A stretch of DNA of 64,000 nt from Clostridium intestinale DSM 6191 (GTDB lineage Bacteria; Bacillota; Clostridia; Clostridiales; Clostridiaceae). Shown in pieces: positions 18,160 to 26,591 of the stretch. The stretch lies in assembly GCF_900130055.1 (NCBI RefSeq), contig NZ_FQXU01000005.1:310001-374000 (forward strand), read 5' to 3'. The position numbers and the translations under genes are program-made. The notes under the pieces are model-generated. The model was given only the letters and a program-made list of their open reading frames with translations. It searched no databases and was not told the origin of the DNA. How positions within the stretch are numbered: position 1 is the stretch's first letter; each line of letters starts with the position of its first letter.

Positions 18160-19383
18160 ATGAAAGCAAATAGAGTTTCATATATATTCATTCTTTTCAT
18201 GGTACTGATGTTTGTATACTATTATGGAGGTAAGGTTCCATATATGCTCTTATATACAGTACTGACCCTTCCTATAGTATCATTTTCAAATCTTGTTTTT
18301 GGATATTTTGGTTTTAAATATTCACAAGAACTAGAGAGAAACTCAGTTGAAAAGGGGGAAAAGGTAAGGTACATCTTAACTGTTATAAACAATGGATTAT
18401 TTCTTCTTCCATATGTGAATATAGAATTACATGACAGCGCTAATAACAAGTCGCAAAAGGCTTCAAGTAAAAATGTGTTCATCCCTCCTTTTAGTAAAAG
18501 AAGATTTAAGCTTGAGTATATTTATAAGTATAGAGGAGAATTTCAAGTAGGAGTTAAGAGCATTGAAATGAGGGACTTCCTTGGAATATTTAAATTAAAA
18601 TATAAAGCTAAAAAACCTCTTAAAGTCAAGGTTTATCCTAGACTTATAAATATAGAACGATTTTATGTAAGGGAAGATATGCACACTTACAATTCCTTAA
18701 GTCATAAGGGTATATATGAGGATACTTCTGTAGTTGATGAAATAAATAAATATAATTATGGAGATAGCTTAAATAGGGTACATTGGAAGCTTACAGCAAA
18801 GATGAATGAGATGATGGTAAAGAAGTTTGAAGGAACTGAAGCTCAGAATCTACTGTTTATATTTGACCTTAAGAAAAACTCTTATAAAGAAGAAACGAAT
18901 AACCTAATTGAAGATAAACAAATTGAGGCTTCAATTGGTGTTTTAAAATATCTGATAGATACTAGTGCTGAAGTTAAATTTTCTTATTACGACAAAAAGA
19001 TAGTTAATTTGGAATGCAGAAGCCCTATGGATTTTGAAAATCTTTATAGATTTTTTTCCACAGTTAAGTTTAATCAAGATATAAATATTGAAGATATTAT
19101 CTCCCTTATGGTAGATGAAAATGTAAATATGCAAAACATACTTATAGCAACCTCAAATATAAATTATGCACTTTATGAAGTTTTATATAAGGTAAAAACG
19201 GCTAGTAATAATATAGGATTAATTTATGTATCTCCCAAAGAGATTGAAGGCGAAAATGAGGATATAAGCGGAATTCTAAAAGGGCTAAAGGAGATTGGAA
19301 TAAGCTTATATTATATAAATATAACAAGTGATATAAAAACTGTGCTTGAAAATGGAGGGGATATAATAGATGAAAAAATTTAA
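18160..19383 (+). CDS. DUF58 domain membrane-anchored protein
   Basis: 407 residues. Two membrane segments lie near the N-terminus (about 7-24 and 27-47). A beta-rich region follows, then the DUF58 core with YNYGDSLNRVHWKLTAK around residues 203-219, the signature of the family. The C-terminal part resembles a von Willebrand A fold. It starts directly after the MoxR gene and overlaps the transglutaminase gene by 14 bases. Proteins of this type are thought to be worked on by MoxR in envelope or protease-related processes; nothing more precise can be claimed. Confidence 0.88.
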   Translation: MKANRVSYIFILFMVLMFVYYYGGKVPYMLLYTVLTLPIVSFSNLVFGYFGFKYSQELERNSVEKGEKVRYILTVINNGLFLLPYVNIELHDSANNKSQKASSKNVFIPPFSKRRFKLEYIYKYRGEFQVGVKSIEMRDFLGIFKLKYKAKKPLKVKVYPRLINIERFYVREDMHTYNSLSHKGIYEDTSVVDEINKYNYGDSLNRVHWKLTAKMNEMMVKKFEGTEAQNLLFIFDLKKNSYKEETNNLIEDKQIEASIGVLKYLIDTSAEVKFSYYDKKIVNLECRSPMDFENLYRFFSTVKFNQDINIEDIISLMVDENVNMQNILIATSNINYALYEVLYKVKTASNNIGLIYVSPKEIEGENEDISGILKGLKEIGISLYYINITSDIKTVLENGGDIIDEKI

Positions 19384-21709
19384 GAATACTTTTATAAATG
19401 TAATAATGAGTATATTCTTTAGCTTCAGCTTTATCCACTCAATTATCCAGATTACAGTTATGAAGTCAAGTTATAACTCATTATATGTATTTATAGTAGT
19501 TTCTATATTTACCTCCATATACACCATCATATTAAGAGATAAAAGAAATGAAAAAATTTCAGCTTTAGCTTTTTTCTTAATTTCATTAGGTTTATTTCTT
19601 TATTTTATCAAAAATCAACAAACCTTTAAGATCATAGAAAGTTATATAACTGGAGAAGAAACTCCTACAATAGAACATCAAAAATACATCTTTTTTGGAA
19701 TAGCTATTGTTGTTTCACTGTTAGTATATATATTTACAGTTAGAAAGTTTAACTTCTATTTTCTATTAATTGTGGGGGGAACTTTATTTTCCATACTGTG
19801 GATTAATAAATTCTTTATTAAATCATCTTTTTATCTTTATGTATTTCTGATTTTGCTTTCCTATTTTAAGCATATATACATAAGAAGTATTCCTAAAGAG
19901 AAAAGAAGTTCTAGTGAAGTTCCAGCATCATTTTTACTTTCAGCGGTTCCAATATGCTTAGTGATTTTTATATTTGCCTATATGATTCCTCCTTTAAGCA
20001 ATGAAGATATAAAGTGGAAGTGGATGGACTTAAAGATAAAATCAGCTCATAGCTATGTTAGAACGAAACTAAATATAAACACCACAAAACCTTTTAACTT
20101 AAGTTCTACAGGGTTTAATCCTAAAGGTTCAAAACTAGGAGGAGATACAGATCTTGATAATACATTAGTAATGAGTGTGGAGTCCCCTAGGGGAGGTATA
20201 TATTTAAAGGGTGCAGTAAGAGATACATATACTGGCTACTCCTGGGAAACTAGTGATTCAGAGCTTACGAATCTAGGGGAAGTGAATACACTTTTATCAT
20301 TTAATGAGGATTTGCTTGAACTATCAGAAGGAAGCAAACTTATACTTGATGGGCCTATTTTTTTAGATCAACTCTTTGATAAGGTACCAATAAAAATCAC
20401 TTATGAAAATCTACAAACAAATACGATTTTTGTACCATCAAAAACAGAGGAGTTAAATTTTGGTGATAAAAATACAAGGATTTTTGTTGATAATTATGGA
20501 GTAGTATCTAGTGACATTTTATTTGATAGACGATTTGAGTATATGGTGAATCTTTATGACATCAATAAAAATAGAGAACAACTGGATTATCTAGGTTCAA
20601 AAAGCAGCAGAGGACTATATAGAGATTATTTAAGTGGAACTAAAAAGAGTGGTCAGTATGCTTTAAGTTCATCATCACAATGGAATATTAAAAAGTATGA
20701 TGAGATTTCAAATGATAGGTATTCGAAATATTTAGAAGTTCCAGCTAGTGTACCAAGTAGAGTAAAAGAACTTGCTTTAGAAATAACATCTAAGCCCAAA
20801 AATGATTATGATAAAGTAAAAGCCATTGAAAGTTATCTATCAGAAAACTATAAATACACCTTAAAACCTGGAAGTGTACCTCAAGGTAGCGACTTTGTAG
20901 ATTACTTTTTGTTTGATAAAAAAGTTGGCTATTGCACATATTTTGCTTCGGCTATGACTATTTTAACTCGTTCCTTAGGACTTCCAGCGAGATATGTTGA
21001 AGGATATGTTCTTCCCAATAGTCCAACTTATGGTACAACATATCAAGTTACAAATAATAGAGCACATGCTTGGGTTGAGGTTTATTTTGAAGGGTTAGGT
21101 TGGATTCCTTTTGAACCTACAGCAGCATTTTCACAAAATTTAAGTCAAGAAGCTGTTGCTAATCCTATAAATAATCCTGTAGATAATAGAGAAAATCAAC
21201 CTGAGAGTAATGAAAGCTCCTCAAGTACCAACAAGAATTTAAGAGAAGAGAAGGAAGAGGAAACTCAAACAGTTAATAAAAGCTCTGATCCTAAAAACCT
21301 AGGTTTAAAAGTTGGCTTAGCTATATTTTTAATATCAGTATTATGGATAGCAGGCTTTTCTCCAATTAAACGAAGATATTATATGGATAAATTGAAAAAA
21401 TTAACTACTGAAGAACAAGTATTAGAACTTTATGATTATTTTTTAAAAGCTCTTTCTGTTCAAGGACTTAAGCTTGAACAAGGAGAGACTCCGCTAAAAT
21501 ATTCGATGAGAGTAGTAGAAAACTCTAATTTATCAGAATTTAATAGCGTAACTTATATATTTATAAAGGCTAGGTATAGTAATACTTCGGTTGATGAGAA
21601 GGAATTAAAATTTATAATAGATTTTTATAATAAGTTTCCACAGTACTCTAAGGAGAGAATAGGAGTATTTAAGTTTTTTCTTTATAGCAAGATACTTGGA
21701 GTGATGTAA
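19370..21709 (+). CDS. Membrane-bound transglutaminase-like protein (TgpA type)
   Basis: 779 residues. The N-terminal third has five or six membrane helices (about 8-205). The external part contains a transglutaminase core with the catalytic Cys in VGYCTYFASAMTIL, the His in RAHAWVEVYF, and WIPFEPTAAF in the third-residue position, where Glu-Pro-Thr replaces the more frequent Asp-Pro-Thr. A linker rich in Ser/Asn/Glu follows, then one membrane helix (about 645-665) and a cytoplasmic DUF4129-like end. It closes the MoxR-DUF58 operon. A protease or cross-linking role at the cell surface is possible; the substrate is unknown. Confidence 0.88.
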   Translation: MKKFKNTFINVIMSIFFSFSFIHSIIQITVMKSSYNSLYVFIVVSIFTSIYTIILRDKRNEKISALAFFLISLGLFLYFIKNQQTFKIIESYITGEETPTIEHQKYIFFGIAIVVSLLVYIFTVRKFNFYFLLIVGGTLFSILWINKFFIKSSFYLYVFLILLSYFKHIYIRSIPKEKRSSSEVPASFLLSAVPICLVIFIFAYMIPPLSNEDIKWKWMDLKIKSAHSYVRTKLNINTTKPFNLSSTGFNPKGSKLGGDTDLDNTLVMSVESPRGGIYLKGAVRDTYTGYSWETSDSELTNLGEVNTLLSFNEDLLELSEGSKLILDGPIFLDQLFDKVPIKITYENLQTNTIFVPSKTEELNFGDKNTRIFVDNYGVVSSDILFDRRFEYMVNLYDINKNREQLDYLGSKSSRGLYRDYLSGTKKSGQYALSSSSQWNIKKYDEISNDRYSKYLEVPASVPSRVKELALEITSKPKNDYDKVKAIESYLSENYKYTLKPGSVPQGSDFVDYFLFDKKVGYCTYFASAMTILTRSLGLPARYVEGYVLPNSPTYGTTYQVTNNRAHAWVEVYFEGLGWIPFEPTAAFSQNLSQEAVANPINNPVDNRENQPESNESSSSTNKNLREEKEEETQTVNKSSDPKNLGLKVGLAIFLISVLWIAGFSPIKRRYYMDKLKKLTTEEQVLELYDYFLKALSVQGLKLEQGETPLKYSMRVVENSNLSEFNSVTYIFIKARYSNTSVDEKELKFIIDFYNKFPQYSKERIGVFKFFLYSKILGVM

Positions 21710-21778
21710 ATATTAGACTATTTTTAGAGAGAGTTTTTGTGTAAATACTATACAGTCATAGTGAAATAAAAACATTAT

Positions 21779-21829
21779 AAAACCCCAATATAACGAGATC
21801 ATTTGTAGTGATTGTTATATTGGGGTTTT
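21779..21829 (+). terminator. Strong terminator of the MoxR operon
   Basis: AAACCCCAATATAAC pairs with GTTATATTGGGGTTT, followed by further T and A. The stem is near perfect. Confidence 0.9.
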
Positions 21830-21856
21830 AACAATTCAATTAAACAAAAAAAATAC

Positions 21857-21920
21857 TTGACCGTTCATTCTCTTATTGATATACTCAGTATATAAATTAA
21901 AGAACGGTCATTCTTTAATT
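21857..21920 (+). promoter_or_regulatory. Promoter with palindromic TetR-type operator
   Basis: TTGACC (21857-21862) and TATACT (21880-21885) are 17 bases apart. Just downstream, AATTAAAGAA (21895-21904) and TTCTTTAATT (21911-21920) form a perfect 10-base inverted repeat around CGGTCA. GACCGTTC at 21859-21866, over the -35, repeats in inverted form the GAACGGTC in the palindrome. Repressor binding here would cover both the -35 and the transcript start, which fits autoregulation by the gene downstream. Confidence 0.75.
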
Positions 21921-21972
21921 TTAAATTATAAAAATAAGTTCAAATAAAGAAAGTATATGATTGGAGGTAAAA

Positions 21973-22551
21973 ATGGGAAGAAGCAGAGAGTTTGATGAAG
22001 AAGTTGCTCTTCATAAAGCGATGGAATTATTTTGGGAGCAAGGTTATGAGAAGACATCTATGGGAGACTTAGTGGATCATATGGGAATACATAGAAAAAG
22101 TTTATATGATACCTTTGGTGATAAACATACCTTATATCTTAAAGCTATAGATTGCTATAAAGAATATATCCAAGAGAAGATAAAAGAAAAAACGCTAAAT
22201 GCTGAAACTTCAAGTAAAGCTATAGAAACTATTTTTGAATATGCTATTGGAGGAGAAAAAGATAAATCATTAGGATGTTTACTTGTAAATGCAACTACTG
22301 AACTGGCGCTAAGAGATAGAGAGGTTGAGGAAAAGACAGAAGAGTCTTTTTTAAGAACAGAGAGTCTTTTTGCGGAACTTGTTCGAAAAGGACAACAGAC
22401 AGGAGAATTTTCAAAAAACTTTAATGCAGATGATTTAGCGGGAATTTTACATAGCACACTGCTTGGAATTAGGGTATATACTAGAACTTCAGTGAGCAAA
22501 GAAAAGTTACATCATATAGTAGATAATTTATTAGCAATGTTTAAAAATTAA
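21973..22551 (+). CDS. TetR/AcrR-family transcriptional repressor
   Basis: 192 residues. The N-terminal 50 residues form the TetR helix-turn-helix, with ALHKAMELFWEQGYEKTSMGDLV and KSLYDTFGDKHTLYL. The C-terminal ligand domain resembles the TetR_C group with an exposed FxxTLLGIRVYTRT segment. The ATG at 21973 is chosen because GGAGG (21963-21967) precedes it; the TTG at 21961 overlaps that site. The oxidoreductase gene begins 19 bases downstream and is the probable target. The effector is likely an electrophile or enone, by analogy with other TetR/OYE pairs. Confidence 0.9.
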   Translation: MGRSREFDEEVALHKAMELFWEQGYEKTSMGDLVDHMGIHRKSLYDTFGDKHTLYLKAIDCYKEYIQEKIKEKTLNAETSSKAIETIFEYAIGGEKDKSLGCLLVNATTELALRDREVEEKTEESFLRTESLFAELVRKGQQTGEFSKNFNADDLAGILHSTLLGIRVYTRTSVSKEKLHHIVDNLLAMFKN

Positions 22552-22570
22552 TTAAGAGGAGAGTATTTTT

Positions 22571-23644
22571 ATGAAAACATTATTTGATTTAACACAATTG
22601 TCAGGAATGAATATGAAGAACAGATTTGTTCGTTCAGCAACCCATGATGGTAGAGCTGATAGCTTAGGACATGTTACAGAAAAGCTTGTTAATCATTATG
22701 AAGAACTTGCAAAAGGCGGCGTTGGAACCATTATAACTGGGTTAACAAATGTAACAGATATAGAAAAAATTGTTCCAGGACAAATGGCAATTTATAATGA
22801 TTCCTTTATATCAGAGTACCAAGAACTTACAGATGCTGTGCATAAGCATAATGCTAATATTATTATGCAACTTGTTTGTAATGGAGCCCAAAACAGAAGT
22901 AATAATGAAGGTGCATTATGGGCACCAACTGTAATTGAAGATTTAGCATCAATGCCTGGAATAAAAGAAATGACTAAAGATGATATAGAAATTATGAAAG
23001 AAAGCTTTATTAATGGAGCAGTAAGAGCAAAAAAAGCTGGTTTTGATGGAGTGCAATTACATGTAGCACATGGATATTTACTTAGCCGCTTTTTAACTCC
23101 TTATTTTAATAGAAGAACTGATGAATATGGTGGAAATATAGAAAATAGGGCAAGAGTGGTTGTGGAGATTTGTAGCGGTATTAGAGAAGCAGTTGGTCCT
23201 GATTATCCTATTCTAGCAAAAATAAATTGTGAAGATTTTATGGAGCAAGGACTAAATCTTGAAGAGTGTAAGTATGTCTGTAAAGTGTTAGTGAAAGCAG
23301 GGTTAAGTGCTGTTGAAATTAGCGGGGGGACAGCAGGATCTAGAGCTAATGAAGGAACAATTAGAAGAGTAACTTCAGAAACAGAAGCATATTTTAGAAA
23401 GTATGCAGAAGAAATTGCAGAAGAAGTTGACATTCCAGTTATATGTGTTGGAGGTCATAGAGATATAGATAACTTAACAGATATTATTAAGGAAACAAAA
23501 ATTGAGTACGTTTCTCTTAGTAGACCTTTCATAAGAGAACCAGAGCTTGTTAATCGTTGGATAAGTGGTGATAAGACACCAGCAAAATGTATTTCATGTA
23601 CCAAGTGTTTTGGTGCAGAAACAAAATGCATATTTAATAAATAA
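22571..23644 (+). CDS. Old Yellow Enzyme family NADH:flavin oxidoreductase
   Basis: 357 residues, an FMN-binding TIM barrel. Landmarks: RFVRSATHDG near the N-terminus, GGVGTIITGL, QLVCNGAQNR, HVAHGYLLSRFLTPYFNRRTDEYGG and VICVGGHRD. The C-terminus holds CISCTKCFGAETKC, a cluster like the [4Fe-4S] site of 2,4-dienoyl-CoA reductase and trimethylamine dehydrogenase, but the FAD/NAD domain that follows in those enzymes is absent. It probably reduces activated C=C bonds in unsaturated carbonyl compounds. AAGAGGAGAG precedes the ATG. Cotranscribed with the TetR gene. Confidence 0.9.
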   Translation: MKTLFDLTQLSGMNMKNRFVRSATHDGRADSLGHVTEKLVNHYEELAKGGVGTIITGLTNVTDIEKIVPGQMAIYNDSFISEYQELTDAVHKHNANIIMQLVCNGAQNRSNNEGALWAPTVIEDLASMPGIKEMTKDDIEIMKESFINGAVRAKKAGFDGVQLHVAHGYLLSRFLTPYFNRRTDEYGGNIENRARVVVEICSGIREAVGPDYPILAKINCEDFMEQGLNLEECKYVCKVLVKAGLSAVEISGGTAGSRANEGTIRRVTSETEAYFRKYAEEIAEEVDIPVICVGGHRDIDNLTDIIKETKIEYVSLSRPFIREPELVNRWISGDKTPAKCISCTKCFGAETKCIFNK

Positions 23645-23692
23645 AATCATATAGTATGATATTTTGATTGATACAATCAATATTAAAAATAA

Positions 23693-23718
23693 AAAACTCA
23701 GTGAAGCTGAGTTTTTTG
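23693..23718 (+). terminator. Terminator of the TetR/oxidoreductase operon
   Basis: AAAACTCAG pairs with CTGAGTTTT around TGAAG, followed by T. Confidence 0.9.
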
Positions 23719-23774
23719 TCTTTTTAACCGAAATTAATACCTTAACATATAATACATGGAACTTTAATTAGGAG

Positions 23775-24835
23775 ATGATGAGATCTATGAGAAAATATGA
23801 AAGCAACAAGGTAAAAATAAATGAGTTTGAAGTAACTTCTTATGATGACATGGTACATCCAAAAGGAAATATTGAGGATTTAAGATTGGGATTCATACGA
23901 CAATATCTTTATGATATAGAAAGCCCATTATTTGAAGAAAGACTAAAGACTTCAAAAGAAAAGTTACTAAAAGAGCTAGATATGATTGATGATGAACTAA
24001 AACCTAAAAACATAGGACTTTTGATGTTTAATGAGAAACCAGAAAACTTTATTCAAGGATGTCAGTTGCAGTTGGTACACATTGTAGGACTTACTTCTGA
24101 TGAGATCATAGTACAGACTTTTGATGGGCCTATTCATGAGAATATAAGAGCGGTTTTAAGATATATGGAAACCTACGGATAATGTTAAAATATATAGAAG
24201 GGGGGAGAGTTTACAACTATCCATTAGAGGCGATAAAAGAAGCTGTTGTAAATGCTTTTTATCATAGAGACTATTTAAATGCTACACCTACAGAAATAAA
24301 AATAGATAGGGAGAAAATTGTTATTATAAATTATCCAGGACCAGATAAGTTTATAAAAAAAGAGGATATATATAAAGGCGAAGTTTTAGTTAGAAGATAT
24401 AGAAACAAGAGAATAGGTGAAAGTTTAAAAAACCTTAAGTTATCAAGGGGGACAGCTACAGGTCTATCAAAAATCATGAAAGCAATGAAAAATAATAATT
24501 CAAAAGAACCTATATTTGAAACTGATGAGAAGAGATCATATTTCATGGTCAAATTATATGTAAATTCTCATTTTATGGATGAAAAAGAAAAACAAGTTGT
24601 GCAATCAAATAAAAAGGAACAAAGAAATATTCTTTTAAACAAAAGAGAAGAGAAGATATTAGAACTTTTGGATCAGGGACCTTTATCAAAGAAAGAACTA
24701 TCAAACTATCTAGGATATGGAGATAAGAGTGGGAATCTAAAAAGAGCTATTTGTAAGTTGTTAGAACATAAGTTAATAACTTATACTGTACCATCAAACA
24801 TAAGGAGTAGAAAGCAAAAATACAAACTTATATAA
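23775..24835 (+). pseudogene. Decayed COG2865-type ATP-binding transcriptional regulator gene (frameshifted, N-terminus lost)
   Basis: Two abutting frames encode consecutive parts of one family. The first (23775-24182, 135 aa) contains NIGLLMFNEKPENFI and IIVQTFDGPIHENIRAVLRYMETY. The second (24182-24835, 217 aa) continues with YNYPLEAIKEAVVNAFYHRDY, the GHKL-like ATP-binding motif of this family, and ends in a winged-helix segment (LSKKELSNYLGYGDKSGNLKRAI). In intact homologues these are one chain with an N-terminal AlbA_2 domain of about 120 residues, which is absent here. A frameshift near 24175-24185 and the missing N-terminus point to a pseudogene. Two coupled half-proteins remain formally possible, since the frames overlap by one base (TAATG). 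Confidence 0.7.
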
Positions 24836-24837
24836 AA

Positions 24838-24870
24838 AAAGGAATAGGTTTCATAAAGAATCCTATTCCT
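24838..24870 (-). terminator. Terminator serving reverse-strand transcription
   Basis: GGAATAGG (24841-24848) pairs with CCTATTCC (24862-24869). The seven A before it become a T tract on the reverse strand; on the forward strand no T tract follows. It therefore ends transcripts coming leftward from the DUF2461 gene. Confidence 0.65.
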
Positions 24871-25129
24871 ATAATATACATTTTTAGGGAAGTCGTTTAC
24901 AAACTCTGCCTGCAAGCTGAAAACTTGCATTCTTAATATGAATATTGAAATAAATTATATTTTGATAATTGCTACATTAAAACTGCGTATATAACTTCAT
25001 ATGTATAAGAGTTTGTAGATAAAACTTATATTGTAATATCAGCTTGTAATTATATTATAACAATAGAGTTTTCTAAACACAATAGGGGGATTTATTTTTT
25101 ATTAGATTTTATTTAAAAATATGGTTTAT
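24871..25129. other. Non-coding region with a long-range inverted repeat
   Basis: GTTTACAAACTCT (24896-24908) recurs in near-inverted form as AGAGTTTGTAGATAAAAC (25008-25025). Between them sits a small hairpin, TGCAAG/CTTGCA (24911-24929). It may be a folded 3' untranslated region of the reverse-strand gene or an unlisted small RNA. No ORF with a ribosome site was seen. Confidence 0.35.
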
Positions 25130-25822
25130 TTAATCTTTAAGCTGGTTCAGATAAGTATAAAAGTCTTTTATTAAGCTAAAATCAGCGATTAATTTATCAA
25201 CAAGTTCTTTTGAAAATAATAAGTTGTCTATTTCTTTATTACAAACTAAATATAAGTTTTTTCTTTGGTACCACTCATTTATATCTTCAGTTTTTTCTTT
25301 GTCTAAAATTCGTTTATATTTATCTCCTTCAACAACAAAAACATCTTGTTTTGAGTAAAAAGAGATTGCATTTTTGAATTTATCTAAGGAGGTATCAATA
25401 TTTTCTCTAAATATTTTCATAGTAGTTGGGTTAGCTTGAAAAAAACCCATTCCATATCTATAGGAATCAGGAGACAACTCAAAAAAGAAGGCTGGATTTG
25501 AGGACCATTCTTTTGATCTTCTTTTAAAAGTTATCCACATCCTAATTTTATAAGGAGATTTATCCTTTGAAAATCTTGTGTCACGGTAAATTTTTGAGAT
25601 TGTGTATCCAGAAGATGGAGTTACCTCCAGTAACGGGTCAATAGAGAGGATAAAGCTGCTTAAATCCATAACTAAGTATTTCATTGGAGTAAGTAAATGA
25701 TGTATATATTTTTCTTTATTTTCCTCAAACCACAATTTATTATTATTTTCTTTTAGATTTTTTAAAAAATCTATAGTTTCATTCGAGAAACCTTCAAAGC
25801 TTCTCTCATTTATAGTTGACAT
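25130..25822 (-). CDS. DUF2461 family protein (TIGR02453)
   Basis: 230 residues, the usual length. Family landmarks: the N-terminal FSNETIDFLKNLKENNNKLWFEENK, then SKIYRDTRFSKDKSPYK and FFELSPDSYRYGMGFF. Proteins of this family are widespread and cytoplasmic, with no established function. AAGGAGGC precedes the ATG on the reverse strand. The gap to the next reverse-strand gene is 53 bases, so the two may be cotranscribed. Confidence 0.85.
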   Translation of the reverse strand: MSTINERSFEGFSNETIDFLKNLKENNNKLWFEENKEKYIHHLLTPMKYLVMDLSSFILSIDPLLEVTPSSGYTISKIYRDTRFSKDKSPYKIRMWITFKRRSKEWSSNPAFFFELSPDSYRYGMGFFQANPTTMKIFRENIDTSLDKFKNAISFYSKQDVFVVEGDKYKRILDKEKTEDINEWYQRKNLYLVCNKEIDNLLFSKELVDKLIADFSLIKDFYTYLNQLKD

Positions 25823-25875
25823 AGGAAAGCCTCCTTTTATGTATTTTATAATAGATAATTAAAAGAAAGCACTAG

Positions 25876-26118
25876 TTAGACATCTTTACTTAAAACATTA
25901 TTTATAAGATATTTAGCTTCCTTAGCATTTCTTTTACTTACAGTTATAGTATATTGGGTTTCATCATATCTTCTTAAATTTGTATTTTCATCATTTCTTA
26001 AGGTACTAACTTTATTGTTTGTATATTCTATATTATTATCTAATAATACTCTAATAACTTTTGATAAATCCTTTAAAGAGTAGCCAATCCAAACATCTTC
26101 TTTTTTAAATGAAAACAT
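25876..26118 (-). CDS. Small conserved-looking protein of unknown function
   Basis: 80 residues, hydrophilic, alternating short helices and strands (SLKDLSKVIRVLLDNNIEYT, then ETQYTITVSKRNAKEAKYLINN). No signal peptide or membrane helix. The pattern resembles small ferredoxin-like alpha/beta folds, but I do not recognise the family. AAAAGGAGGAG precedes the ATG on the reverse strand, which supports it as a real gene. Confidence 0.65.
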   Translation of the reverse strand: MFSFKKEDVWIGYSLKDLSKVIRVLLDNNIEYTNNKVSTLRNDENTNLRRYDETQYTITVSKRNAKEAKYLINNVLSKDV

Positions 26119-26387
26119 AAATAACTCCTCCTTTTAATATAAATAATCTTTACTATATTATACCATGTATATACGTACAAGCTAAAATTATGTAATAAAA
26201 GCACGAAATTTAGTAATAATCGACCAAGGTCTTAAAAAGGAATAGGTGGAGTACTTAAATTTTCATAGAGACTTTTTTAGGTAAAAAACAGACCTTCAAG
26301 AGTACTTAATATTACTAACTGTCAACTTTAAATTTGTGCTACAATACCCTTAAACAGACAACTTGAAAACGTTATACACCTTAGTGC
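26119..26387. other. Intergenic region upstream of the 48-bp repeats
   Basis: Together with the repeat block this is a 470-base gap between divergent genes. Here it is AT-rich with no ORF. GTACTTAA occurs at about 26251 and again at 26301. No clear promoter pair was identified. Confidence 0.4.
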
Positions 26388-26537
26388 TGTAGAAATCCTG
26401 TAAGGATTTCATTAGAATCCTTTTAGTATTATTGTTGTAGAAATCCTGCAAGGATTTCATTAAAGTCCGTTTAACATTATTACTGTAGAAATCCTTTTAG
26501 TCTTATTACCGTAGAAGCCTTGCAGAGACTTCATTAA
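26388..26537 (+). repeat. Tandem 48-bp hairpin repeat, three to four units
   Basis: Units begin with TGTAGAAATCC at 26388, 26436 and 26484, exactly 48 bases apart; a fourth begins at 26510 (CGTAGAAGCC). Each full unit contains a hairpin of the type AAATCCTGCAAGGATTT followed by CATTA-AATCC-TTTTA and an ATTATT spacer. The third unit has lost its hairpin. The fourth has compensating changes (GCCTTGCAGAGACTTC). Related units recur at 28840-28926. It is not a CRISPR array because no variable spacers separate the units. Confidence 0.85.
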
Positions 26538-26591
26538 GGTAATTAATTAACAACACTAGACATTATAAAATTAAGGGGGGGAGTGCAAACT

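Noticed and set aside
23321-23336. GGGGGGACAGCAGG in the oxidoreductase gene and GGGGGACAGCT at 24447 as members of the REP-like family
   Set aside because: They lack the GTTA part; similarity is limited to GGGACAG and fits ordinary coding sequence.
26388-26537. Periodic 48-bp units that might be a CRISPR array
   Set aside because: Units are directly adjacent with no variable spacers, only three to four copies exist, one has lost its hairpin, and there are no cas genes.
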